From contig CAMQSH010000024.1 of NCBI GenBank assembly GCA_947036575.1, positions 1 to 16,518 of the forward strand: a DNA stretch of 16,518 nt. The letters run 5' to 3'. Every line of letters begins with the position of its first letter. Positions within the stretch are counted from its first letter, which is position 1. This DNA comes from an uncultured Brevinema sp. (lineage in GTDB: Bacteria > Spirochaetota > Brevinematia > Brevinematales > Brevinemataceae). Of the stretch, positions 5,795 through 13,927 are shown piece after piece. The notes beneath the pieces are model-generated. The model was not told where the DNA came from. It searched no databases and saw only the letters and a program-made list of their open reading frames with translations. The position numbers were made by a program, and so were the translations under genes.

Positions 5795-7081
5795 TTAATA
5801 TCTTAAACTTTCAACAATTAAATTTTGCCATTCTATAGCTTTGGAAATATGCGGGCTTTTTGGATGTTCTTCTGTTATTTTTCTAAAATAACCCAAAGAT
5901 TCTTCTAGCTTGTCTAACTCAAAAGCAATCTTACCAAGAGCAAAGAGAGCATCAGCATCTTTTGTTGTATCATCATTAGAAAGAACTTTTCTCAAAACAA
6001 CCATAGATTGATCAAATTTTTGTCTTTTGTAGTATAAATCTGCTATTTCTAGCTGAGCTTGATCTCCATGAACTGTATTATTAAAATGGGTGAGTATTTT
6101 CGTATAAAATCTTTCTGCACTATCCAAATAACCTCTAACTACTAAATCACGACCTTGTGCTAGATTATCTTTGATGAATGAAGTTTTAACATATTCAAAG
6201 TTTTTTGAAGAAGGATAAGCTTTTATAAAATTTTCTAATTCGTTAATTCTTTCTGGTAACATTGATTGAGCCGCATAAAGATCTGCTTTACCCAATAAAC
6301 CATCTTCACCAATAACATTATTAAAGTATTTTAAAGAAGAGAGATACTCATTCTTATGTAGTAATAAATATCCTAAATAAAATGAAATTTTTGATTTCGT
6401 AGGTTCCTCAGCTCTAAAATAAGCCTGTTCGAGGAAAGATTCAATATACGAATCATATTGTTTTCTTTCTCGAGCGATAGAGCCAAGTAATAGCACTGAT
6501 TCAGAATAATCTTCATTGCTTAATTGTGTTTCACCCAGTATTCTTTGAATATAAGACAAAGCTCCTTCAAAATCGCCTCTTTCATTCATCAGCTTTGCAC
6601 CAATCAAACGAACTTTATGTCTATAGATGCTTGTAGGATATTCAGAAATAAAATCCACAATCAAACGAGATGCTAATACATGATCACCTAACTCATAAGC
6701 AATAAAAATACGTTCTGCCTCTTTAGAAGAGTTGTCTATAGATGAAATTGTTGGTATTGAAACTGGTGTATTTTCTACTATAGGTGTTACTGTGTTTTGA
6801 GGTAAAATAGAAGAAGTATTCTGTGAAATTAATCCTTCTTGAGTATTTTGTGGAACAATTTCCTCTTGAGAAATAGTTGGAATTTGTATTTGTGGAGTTT
6901 CATAAATTGGTGCTAGTTCTGCTGTGGATTGTTTGAAATCCTTATAAGAATTCATCATTGACTGATAAAAAAATAAGTATAAAAACAATAATACAGAAAT
7001 AAATAATACAGATAAACAAAAATTGTTTAAGAATTTATAAAACACTAGATTTGTTTTATCATAATATTGTTCTTTTTTCAT
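5795..7081 (-). CDS. Membrane-anchored tetratricopeptide-repeat protein
   Basis: A 428-residue protein. One hydrophobic segment near residues 18-39 (FCLSVLFISVLLFLYLFFY inside it) lies after a short charged N-terminus and should act as a signal anchor, leaving the rest outside the cytoplasm. Residues about 60-118 form a low-complexity linker rich in Gln, Asn, Thr, Ile and Pro with QNT repeated three times. From about 120 onward the protein is a helical repeat array of TPR/Sel-type character; segments such as ADLYYKRQKFDQSMVVLRKVL and ALGKIAFELDKLEESLGYFRKI are clear TPR units. TPR arrays bind other proteins. The start follows the stop of the gene upstream by 9 bases, and its AAGGA overlaps that TAA, suggesting translational coupling. 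It is probably a partner of that gene's product in an envelope complex; the exact role is unknown. Confidence 0.75.
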   Translation of the reverse strand: MKKEQYYDKTNLVFYKFLNNFCLSVLFISVLLFLYLFFYQSMMNSYKDFKQSTAELAPIYETPQIQIPTISQEEIVPQNTQEGLISQNTSSILPQNTVTPIVENTPVSIPTISSIDNSSKEAERIFIAYELGDHVLASRLIVDFISEYPTSIYRHKVRLIGAKLMNERGDFEGALSYIQRILGETQLSNEDYSESVLLLGSIARERKQYDSYIESFLEQAYFRAEEPTKSKISFYLGYLLLHKNEYLSSLKYFNNVIGEDGLLGKADLYAAQSMLPERINELENFIKAYPSSKNFEYVKTSFIKDNLAQGRDLVVRGYLDSAERFYTKILTHFNNTVHGDQAQLEIADLYYKRQKFDQSMVVLRKVLSNDDTTKDADALFALGKIAFELDKLEESLGYFRKITEEHPKSPHISKAIEWQNLIVESLRY

Positions 7082-7090
7082 TAATTTTCC

Positions 7091-9451
7091 TTATTGATTG
7101 TTTTCTGTTATTTTTCTTTCTAGAATTTTTTCTGAGGTGTTATCTAGCCAATATCTTGCTTCAGGTATCCCCATATTTAAAGCTGTAATAAATACAGAAA
7201 AGGCATCTCTATATGCTCCCAATTGGTAATAAGATTGACCCAACATCATTAATGATGCTTTGTTTTTGGTAGCAAAATTTAATAAATAAATAGCTTCTTG
7301 ATATTGTTCCATATTATAGACTCTTCTGCCCTCTGATACAGCTAGAGTATAACTAGGAACCATCCACTTAGAAGCAATTCTTTCGTAGTTTTCACCCAAA
7401 ATATTTCTCGTTCTTCTTTTCCATAAATCTTGTTTAGATATCCATGTTTCTTTATTTTCATATAACCATGTTTCTTTTGGATTGTCTTTAATTTCTGGAA
7501 TTTTTTCTACTCTTACCTCTTGATAGTAATGTTGAATATTAGAAAGCCTTTCTCTTGGTTCTATCCTTTGAGAAAATTTTTGATTTTCATCAAAACCACT
7601 AAAAAACTCTCTCTTTACTGATGAGGTTTGTGAATTTTTAAAAACCGTTGAAACTGTTGAAAGAGCACCTTCTTCTTCTTTGATAGCAGTTTTTAATTTA
7701 TTTATTTGTTGATCTAAATCTTCTAAATTTATATTATTGTGTTTTACTGTTGTATCTGCCATCTGTAATGAAATTCCACTAACCATATCATTGAGTTTTC
7801 TATGTTTTTTTAACTCTGTAAGCTCATTGATTTTTTGTTTAAGATTGTTTATAATCATAGTGTGTTCTTTTTGAGAAAAATCATAAACTATTAAATCATA
7901 TTTTTTATTATACTGAATAATAATATCTTGCATATTTGTTAAGAAATCACTTTCTCTTTTTTGTCTACGTTGATCTAATCCCTTTATATTACCACTTGTT
8001 TGATATTGTTTTATACTAATATTATCTCTTTTATCATAATAAGCATTCAAATTACTTTTAAAGTCTTTAATCTGGAGTTTATCTGTATGGACTAATGACT
8101 TTGTAAGAGCATTATAAGAGTTAACTTCATTAGATATTGTTATGATATTTTTCATAATATTATCATAATCTTTTTTTTCTTGAACTAATAAATTTTGGCT
8201 TACATACTCCATTTCTTTTAAAGAGTTGTGTTTAATGGTTAATATTTCATTTGTAAAATCAAGTGCTAAATTACTTATTAATTCTTTATATTTTGCTTGA
8301 GGAAAATTATTGTTTTTAGCAAAAGGATTTGCTGTTTTTACTTCACTATCAGCTCTTGTTAATAAATTTATATTATTATATGAAAAAGGTTCTGAAGATA
8401 TAAAATCTAAATTTTCTTGTGTAGGAGGTTGATCTTCAAATATTGTTGAGCCAGCAATAGAATTCTGATTATTTAATTGATCCAATAAAGATTGATTGTT
8501 ATTTGTATCTGCTAATATTTGTAAATTCGATAAAGTTCTTTTAACAGCAGCTTCTATATCTTCTTCTGAGAAAAACTCTTGCGTATAAGTAGGTAATTGC
8601 TCTTTTCTTTTTATATATTCTGTTTTTGATATAACTTGTAAAGGTGGGGATTTTCTTAACAACACTGCTGGTACTGTAAATATATTAATACCAGGAGTCC
8701 ATTGTTTTGAATCTTTAATAACTACAGCATAGTAATAAGGTGTTTCAAAAGAAATATTCCTATCTTCAAAAATAAACTGATTTGTTACTGTTGCATAGAT
8801 AGGTAATCCATCAACACTATTATATTGAGCAATAGGATAACGACTTCTATAAATTGTAAATATATATTGAGGTAAATCTTTTGGATATACATTCCATTTT
8901 AAATGAAAAATATCCTCATAAGATTTTATATTTAAAGAAGTTATAGTATGAGCTGGGTTGTAAATTTTTGCAGATGCTGATTGTTGAAAAACTCTTTTTT
9001 CTTCAACAACAATAGATACTGGTTGTATGGTTGTATTTATTTCTGGAAGAAAAGATAATTCATAACCTTCTACCATTTTATTAACAGAACCTTGTGCTAT
9101 TATATCAAAAGAAGCACTATTATTAGCTACTATAGCAAAATAGTATGATCCTGATTTATTAAACTTCAAAGTATATTCATATTCATAATATGAGTCGATT
9201 TTGATACCAGAAAAATTACTATTGATAGCAAGCTCTGCATCTCGTAATACAAAAATATCTGAGATTCTTGAAGTATGATAATAAATAGTAAAATCGCCTT
9301 GTGCTACATCTGATTTCCATCTTAATATTACTGTATCAGAAAGAACATCATCTACTTCTATAGATGTTACAATATTTTTTAAATCTTGCGCTTGAATATA
9401 ATTAAATGACAAACAAAGAATTACATTAAATAAAATCGCATATTTTTTCAT
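7091..9451 (-). CDS. Secreted protein with fibronectin-III-like domains, coiled coil and TPR-like C-terminus
   Basis: A 786-residue protein. Residues 1-21 look like a cleavable signal peptide ending at QA. Two beta-rich regions (about 25-125 and 165-262) have fibronectin type III character: WKSDV and LKWNVYP near the start and YEYEYTL and TPYYYAVV near the end of each unit. Residues about 265-400 are a low-complexity, Asn/Gln-rich linker. About 395-610 is charged and helical and probably forms a coiled coil (for example NNLKQKINELTELKKHRKL). The end (about 710-780) has TPR-like helices such as ALMMLGQSYYQLG-type segments. No enzyme motif was found. It is the first gene of a two-gene operon with the membrane TPR protein, and AAGGA lies 6 bases before the ATG. 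A structural or scaffolding role in the periplasm or envelope is inferred; I do not recognise a named family. Confidence 0.68.
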   Translation of the reverse strand: MKKYAILFNVILCLSFNYIQAQDLKNIVTSIEVDDVLSDTVILRWKSDVAQGDFTIYYHTSRISDIFVLRDAELAINSNFSGIKIDSYYEYEYTLKFNKSGSYYFAIVANNSASFDIIAQGSVNKMVEGYELSFLPEINTTIQPVSIVVEEKRVFQQSASAKIYNPAHTITSLNIKSYEDIFHLKWNVYPKDLPQYIFTIYRSRYPIAQYNSVDGLPIYATVTNQFIFEDRNISFETPYYYAVVIKDSKQWTPGINIFTVPAVLLRKSPPLQVISKTEYIKRKEQLPTYTQEFFSEEDIEAAVKRTLSNLQILADTNNNQSLLDQLNNQNSIAGSTIFEDQPPTQENLDFISSEPFSYNNINLLTRADSEVKTANPFAKNNNFPQAKYKELISNLALDFTNEILTIKHNSLKEMEYVSQNLLVQEKKDYDNIMKNIITISNEVNSYNALTKSLVHTDKLQIKDFKSNLNAYYDKRDNISIKQYQTSGNIKGLDQRRQKRESDFLTNMQDIIIQYNKKYDLIVYDFSQKEHTMIINNLKQKINELTELKKHRKLNDMVSGISLQMADTTVKHNNINLEDLDQQINKLKTAIKEEEGALSTVSTVFKNSQTSSVKREFFSGFDENQKFSQRIEPRERLSNIQHYYQEVRVEKIPEIKDNPKETWLYENKETWISKQDLWKRRTRNILGENYERIASKWMVPSYTLAVSEGRRVYNMEQYQEAIYLLNFATKNKASLMMLGQSYYQLGAYRDAFSVFITALNMGIPEARYWLDNTSEKILERKITENNQ

Positions 9452-9479
9452 AAGAATTCCTTATTTCAAAATAAATAAA

Positions 9480-9506
9480 AAAGGTATAAAATGATACCCT
9501 TCTTTA
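9480..9506 (-). promoter_or_regulatory. Hairpin with T-run in the 5' leader of the fibronectin-like gene
   Basis: On the minus strand AAGGGTAT (9501-9494) pairs with ATACCTTT (9487-9480) with one G-U pair around a 6-base loop and runs into further T's. It ends about 28 bases before the start codon. It could be an attenuator in the leader, or the terminator of a short upstream transcript. Confidence 0.4.
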
Positions 9507-9871
9507 ATGTAGTCGGAACTTTATCTTTTATAACTTGACCTTATTTAAATAAAAATAATAAAAATTTAAACCTTTCTTAAACAATTCTATTACTATTTTT
9601 CACACAATCGCACAAAAATATTTATATATTTTAAAATTTCACACAATTCATATTTTTTTTGCAGAGTAAATCTTAAAAAAACACAAGATAAATACATAAA
9701 AAATATAAATGTAAATAGTTATAAAATAATATATTAAAAAGAATTATTGTTAAAAATAATAGATAACTACTACTAATACTACCTATTATATTTTAAATTT
9801 AAAAATTAGTATTAATATTAATCACATTACTTTTTGTGTTATAAAAATAGTAAAAATTTATTCGTATTAAC

Positions 9872-9900
9872 TTGACTATTTTCCATTTTTTTATCATACT
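9872..9900 (+). promoter_or_regulatory. Promoter of the SpoIIE-type phosphatase gene
   Basis: TTGACT (9872-9877), 17 bases, CATACT (9895-9900): 5 of 6 and 4 of 6 consensus matches with ideal spacing. Transcription would begin about 35 bases before the GTG start. Confidence 0.6.
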
Positions 9901-9941
9901 TAGGGTAGTTATTTAAATCAATTCTAATATAGGAATAAATA

Positions 9942-12050
9942 GTGTATATACTGTATTTCTTTATCCCTTTCATCTTATTCTTTTGCGTGTATATTTATTG
10001 TCTAATATCTTTTTCTACAGTAAGTAGAGGTATATTTCATAATTATATCTCATTAATTTCTTTAAAAACAGATTGGAAAAACTCTTTTTTAGAAGATTTA
10101 GCTGAAGCAACTAGAAAATATTTTAGAGCACCTTTTATTAGTATTACAAAAGTAAAAAGTTCTAATACAGGTAGAATGATTATTTCTTCAGGAGATAATT
10201 CAGTGGGATTTTTAATCGATTCTGTAGAAAAAGAAGAATATTATCTTCAAAAGAAAAAATCTCTTTTATTACCTTATATTTATAAAACAGAAGATGTTCT
10301 CATCCGAAAAGATCATAAAAATACAAATATTTTAAAATATTTTAATTTAAAATATTCTTTTATGATCCCTGTATTTTTTTCTCATCAAACAGAAGAAATA
10401 TTAATAAGTGTTTATTTTAAAAATAGAATAAGTTATTTGTTTGCCTATATAAAATATGTTCTGATTAAAAAAAGATTGTCTTATTTTTATGCAGGTATCT
10501 TTAGAAATTTTGTAAGAGCTTTCGAAAGTTCTGCTGAATTATTATTAGAAGAGATAGAAGACTATGTAGCAATTTCTCTTAATGAGAATGCAAAAATTGT
10601 TGCTTGGAATAAAGGTGCGGAAAAATTATTTGGATATAGAAGTGTTGATATTATAGGTAAAAATTTTGTTTTACTTTTTAATTATGGAGAAGAGGAAACT
10701 TTTAGTAAATCTTTAGAAATATTAAATATTAAAAATGATGTAAAATATTTTGCTACTCTAAAAGATAAAATGAATATTCCTATTAAAGTAGAATTAAAAG
10801 TAAAAAAAATGCTTACTGTAACTGGTTCTTTAGCTGGATATAGTGTTTTTGTTAAAGATATAACAAAAGAAGAAATATTTAAAGATAACATTCAACAACA
10901 TAGCTTTATTAACTATACTATTTTAGAAAACAGCCAAGATGGTATTTTAATTTTAAACTCTGATGATAAAATTATTTTTTATAATCAACGAGTAAAAATT
11001 ATTTTAGATAACTCTATGAATCTTTTTGGAATTCCTGGTAAAAAGATTTTTCCTAGAAAATTTGGAGAAGTCTTTGAAGAAACAATAGATAAATTAAAAG
11101 AATCAAAATTAGAATTTATAGATATTGATTATTGTTTTGAAAGTAAATATTATAATATTAGATTTTTTAGAGTACATAAAAATTCTGATGATGAATATGG
11201 TGGTGTTATTGTATTTTTTATTGATGAAAGTGCAAGAATGTTAACAATGTTAGAACTAGAAGAAAAAAAGGAAGCTTTAGAAAATATTAATAAAAATCTT
11301 TTAGAAGCTTTAAATTCAGCACGTGTTATGCAAGAAAATCTTATTCCTAAAGAGCTTCCTAATAAAGATGGAATGTATACAGAAGCCGTTTATGAACTAT
11401 CAGATGATCTTGGTGGAGATTTTTATTATTCAGAAAATATTTTCTTAGAAGATAAAAAATATAATATTGCTTTTATTAGTGATGTTAGTGGACATGGTAT
11501 TTCATCATCTATGATGAATGTTATGGTAAAAGACGTCTATGGAACATATATAGATAACTTAAAAGATGGCTATAAAAAAGAACCTTTAGATTTTTTACAA
11601 TTATTAAATAAAAAAATATTAGATCTTAATGCGACGGAAAATAAATTTATTACTTGTGTAATTGCTTTGACTGATTTTACACAAAAAACAGTCAAAATTT
11701 GTTCGGCAGGTCATACACTACCTTATTTTATTAAAGGTGATAAAATTGAATTGTTAAATTTTAAAAGAGCTGTTCCTTTAGGTGTGATTGATTTAATTCA
11801 ATGTGATACTTATGAAGTTAGTTATAAAGATGGCGATAAAATGATATTATATACAGATGGGTTTTTAGATCTCTTTGAAGTAGACGATCAAAAACCATCA
11901 GATTCAGCATTATATTATCTTCAAAATAATATAGATAAAAATATTGTAGAATTAAAAGAATTAATAATAGAAAAACATATTAGCTATAAAAAAGATCAGA
12001 TTTCTTCTATAGATGATCTAACTATTTTATTAATAGAATTTAATAAATAA
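9942..12050 (+). CDS. Membrane-bound PAS-PAS-SpoIIE (RsbU-like) PP2C phosphatase
   Basis: A 702-residue signalling protein. One membrane segment (about residues 3-25) anchors it. Residues about 45-190 may be a degenerate GAF-like sensor. Two PAS domains follow (about 203-312, with AKIVAWNKGAEKLFGY; and about 325-435, with DGILILNSDDKIIFYN), then a coiled-coil linker (about 432-470). The C-terminal SpoIIE/PP2C domain (about 475-700) has GGDFYY (Asp493), DVSGHG (Asp514), CSAGH, TDG (Asp639) and DDLT (Asp691/692), so the metal-binding acids are all present. Such proteins dephosphorylate an anti-sigma-factor antagonist in response to a signal. No antagonist or anti-sigma gene is in the window, so its target lies elsewhere. 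The start is GTG, preceded by AGGA (9931-9934) with 7-base spacing. It has its own promoter and terminator. Confidence 0.88.
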   Translation: MYILYFFIPFILFFCVYIYCLISFSTVSRGIFHNYISLISLKTDWKNSFLEDLAEATRKYFRAPFISITKVKSSNTGRMIISSGDNSVGFLIDSVEKEEYYLQKKKSLLLPYIYKTEDVLIRKDHKNTNILKYFNLKYSFMIPVFFSHQTEEILISVYFKNRISYLFAYIKYVLIKKRLSYFYAGIFRNFVRAFESSAELLLEEIEDYVAISLNENAKIVAWNKGAEKLFGYRSVDIIGKNFVLLFNYGEEETFSKSLEILNIKNDVKYFATLKDKMNIPIKVELKVKKMLTVTGSLAGYSVFVKDITKEEIFKDNIQQHSFINYTILENSQDGILILNSDDKIIFYNQRVKIILDNSMNLFGIPGKKIFPRKFGEVFEETIDKLKESKLEFIDIDYCFESKYYNIRFFRVHKNSDDEYGGVIVFFIDESARMLTMLELEEKKEALENINKNLLEALNSARVMQENLIPKELPNKDGMYTEAVYELSDDLGGDFYYSENIFLEDKKYNIAFISDVSGHGISSSMMNVMVKDVYGTYIDNLKDGYKKEPLDFLQLLNKKILDLNATENKFITCVIALTDFTQKTVKICSAGHTLPYFIKGDKIELLNFKRAVPLGVIDLIQCDTYEVSYKDGDKMILYTDGFLDLFEVDDQKPSDSALYYLQNNIDKNIVELKELIIEKHISYKKDQISSIDDLTILLIEFNK

Positions 12051-12060
12051 ACAAAAAAAT

Positions 12061-12100
12061 AAAAATCCCTTTACTAAATTTAGTAAAGGGATTTTTATTT
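12061..12100. terminator. Terminator after the SpoIIE gene
   Basis: A perfect 36-base palindrome (12061-12078 with 12079-12096), with A's on the left arm and T's on the right arm, begins 11 bases after the stop. It should end transcription from the phosphatase gene and separate it from the ABC genes. Confidence 0.9.
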
Positions 12101-12162
12101 ATCCAATGATTTAAATAATAAATTAGATTGAGAAAATATAAAAAATTCCGATAAACAAGGTA

Positions 12163-12171
12163 TGGCATAAT
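12163..12171 (+). promoter_or_regulatory. Extended -10 promoter of the ABC/partition gene series
   Basis: TGGCATAAT is a TGn extended -10 with 5 of 6 core matches, 22 bases before the ATPase start. No good -35 is present. It is the only promoter candidate seen between the SpoIIE terminator and parB. Confidence 0.4.
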
Positions 12172-12193
12172 ATTTTATAAGTAGGAAAATATA

Positions 12194-13132
12194 ATGGTAA
12201 AATTTGTTAATGTTTCTCAATCATATGGTAATTTCAAAGCTTTGCATGATTTAAATTTTGAAATTAAAAAGGGAAGTTTGTTAGCTTTATTAGGACCTAA
12301 TGGTGCTGGTAAAAGTACAACTTTAAATATTATGACAGGTTTTAGACCTCCTTTAGAGGGTGAAGTTTATATTGATGATATTAATATTTTTGAGAGTCCA
12401 GAAGAAGCCAAATCTTGTATAGGTTATCTGGCAGAAATACCTCCTCTTTATCCAGAGTTAACAGTGACAGAATATCTTGTATTTATTGCTGAGATGAGAG
12501 GAATAGATCATAAAAATTCTGTTTCTAGATCAAAAGAAGTATTACAGCTTCTCAATATGGTAGAAAGAGAAGATGCTTTAATTAAAAATTTATCTAAAGG
12601 GTTAAAGCAGAGAGTTGGAATTGCTCAAAGTATTTTACATTATCCAAAATTATTAGTTCTTGATGAACCCACAGTGGGATTAGAGCCTTCACAATTGATT
12701 GAATTTAGACAGGTGATAAGACATTTAGCAAAAGAAACAGGAATGACAGTGGTGATTTCAACTCATATTATGTCTGAAGCAGCGGAACTTTGCGATGAAG
12801 TTATTATTATTAGTGAAGGTAAGAAAATATTTGAAGGTTCAAAGGATTTTCTTCTAACCAATAGGAATAGTCAGGAGTTTTCTTATGAATTGATTGTTGT
12901 AAGACCTTCTCAAGAATTACTTTCACATCTTACAAATATACTTGAAGTTGTTAATATTGTTGAAAACAATAATATTATTAGTATTACTACAAATAAGGAT
13001 ATTTCTGAAATTATTGTTGAAGAAACTATTAAATTTGGATCGGGAGTAAAATCTATTACTCCAATAGTTAATAGTTTAGAAAAAGTGTTTTTAGATCTTA
13101 CTATAAAAAAAAATGATGAGAATAAAAATTAA
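12194..13132 (+). CDS. ABC transporter ATP-binding protein, GldA-like
   Basis: A 312-residue cytoplasmic ATPase subunit. Walker A GPNGAGKST (34-42), signature LSKGLKQR (133-140, the variant typical of this subfamily rather than LSGGQ), Walker B LLVLDEPT (153-160) and the H-loop His191 (STHIMSEA) are all intact. GYLAEIPPLYPELTV (78-91 area) is characteristic of the GldA/YxlF group of ABC-2-type exporters. A C-terminal extension of about 90 residues follows the nucleotide-binding domain. AGGA (12183-12186) supports ATG 12194. It is followed by a matching permease and a GldG-like protein. In Bacteroidetes the GldA-F-G complex is tied to gliding; homologues elsewhere, including spirochaetes, have no settled substrate. 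Confidence 0.87.
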   Translation: MVKFVNVSQSYGNFKALHDLNFEIKKGSLLALLGPNGAGKSTTLNIMTGFRPPLEGEVYIDDINIFESPEEAKSCIGYLAEIPPLYPELTVTEYLVFIAEMRGIDHKNSVSRSKEVLQLLNMVEREDALIKNLSKGLKQRVGIAQSILHYPKLLVLDEPTVGLEPSQLIEFRQVIRHLAKETGMTVVISTHIMSEAAELCDEVIIISEGKKIFEGSKDFLLTNRNSQEFSYELIVVRPSQELLSHLTNILEVVNIVENNNIISITTNKDISEIIVEETIKFGSGVKSITPIVNSLEKVFLDLTIKKNDENKN

Positions 13133-13207
13133 AAGAAACTTATCTAGTATAAATAGGTAAAAGTATTTAAAGAAAGTAAAATTATATAAAATAAATAGGA
13201 AGTCAAA

Positions 13208-13918
13208 ATGAAGAAAATAATACCTATTTTTAAAAATGAATTAAGATTGTATTCTTATTCATGGTTAGGTTTATCCTCATTAATTATTATAAATATCATT
13301 GCTGGTATGGGGTATTTATTAGGCTCTGTAAGTTTTGGAAATTTTCAATATTTCTTTGGTTTATTAGAAATGCCATTTGCTTGGGCTATTTTAATAGTTG
13401 GATCAAGATCCTTGGCAAAAGATAAAGAGTTGGGAATGTTTTCTTTATTTTTTACTTCTCCTTTAAAACTAAGAGATATCTTATTAGCTAAGTTTTTTGC
13501 TTTAGTAGTATTTTTTGCTTTATGTGCTACCAGTTTTATTTTTTATGCCTTTTTATCCAGTATCTTTTTTAAGATTTCTTGGATGACTGTTTGGTCAGGA
13601 TATTTAAGCTTATTGCTTATCATTGTTGTATTTAGCTCTATTTCTATTTTTGCATCGTCCTGTACAGATAATACTCTTATTGCTATTGTTATAGGATTTG
13701 GATTGTGGATGCTTATTTATTTATTTGGTTCTTTAGGGAATTCTTTAGATCCAAACTTACCATTTACTTCTCTTATAAGAGAGGTATCTTATAGCTATCA
13801 TTTTAAAAATATTGGTGCAGGTGTGTTTTCTTTAGCTGATATACTCTATTTCGTTTGTGTACCGATATTTATGTTAAAATTAACAGAATCGAAAATTTTA
13901 ACACAGATAGCATATTAA
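13208..13918 (+). CDS. ABC-2-type permease, GldF-like
   Basis: A 236-residue integral membrane protein with about six hydrophobic segments (roughly 18-40, 52-68, 98-122, 130-150, 155-175 and 210-230). The cytoplasmic segment SLAKDKELGMFSLFFTSPLKLRDILLAKF (about 68-96) is the coupling-helix region typical of GldF and related ABC-2 permeases. It should pair with the upstream ATPase and form the membrane channel. AGGA about 8 bases before ATG 13208 is the likely ribosome binding site. There are 75 bases between it and the ATPase gene with no terminator. Its stop codon TAA is shared with the ribosome binding site of the next gene. Confidence 0.82.
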   Translation: MKKIIPIFKNELRLYSYSWLGLSSLIIINIIAGMGYLLGSVSFGNFQYFFGLLEMPFAWAILIVGSRSLAKDKELGMFSLFFTSPLKLRDILLAKFFALVVFFALCATSFIFYAFLSSIFFKISWMTVWSGYLSLLLIIVVFSSISIFASSCTDNTLIAIVIGFGLWMLIYLFGSLGNSLDPNLPFTSLIREVSYSYHFKNIGAGVFSLADILYFVCVPIFMLKLTESKILTQIAY

Positions 13919-13927
13919 GGAGAACTG

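Larger units (their letters stand above)
9452..9941. other. 490-base AT-rich divergent intergenic region
   Basis: No gene was found on either strand; long A/T runs and stops fill all frames. It should hold the start signals of the divergent operons. On the minus strand a weak candidate is TTGTTT (9584-9579), 18 bases, TATTAT (9560-9555); on the plus strand there is a better promoter at 9872-9900. Two copies of TTTCACACAAT (9598-9608 and 9637-9647) lie in its centre. No RNA gene was recognised. Confidence 0.6.

Noticed and set aside
9502..9540. Possible small RNA gene upstream of the leader hairpin
   Set aside because: A short GC-richer stretch precedes a terminator-like hairpin, but no promoter close enough and no conserved RNA motif could be supported.
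10682..10891. Minus-strand frame of 69 codons inside the SpoIIE gene
   Set aside because: It is antisense to the first PAS domain and is a shadow of AT-rich codon use.
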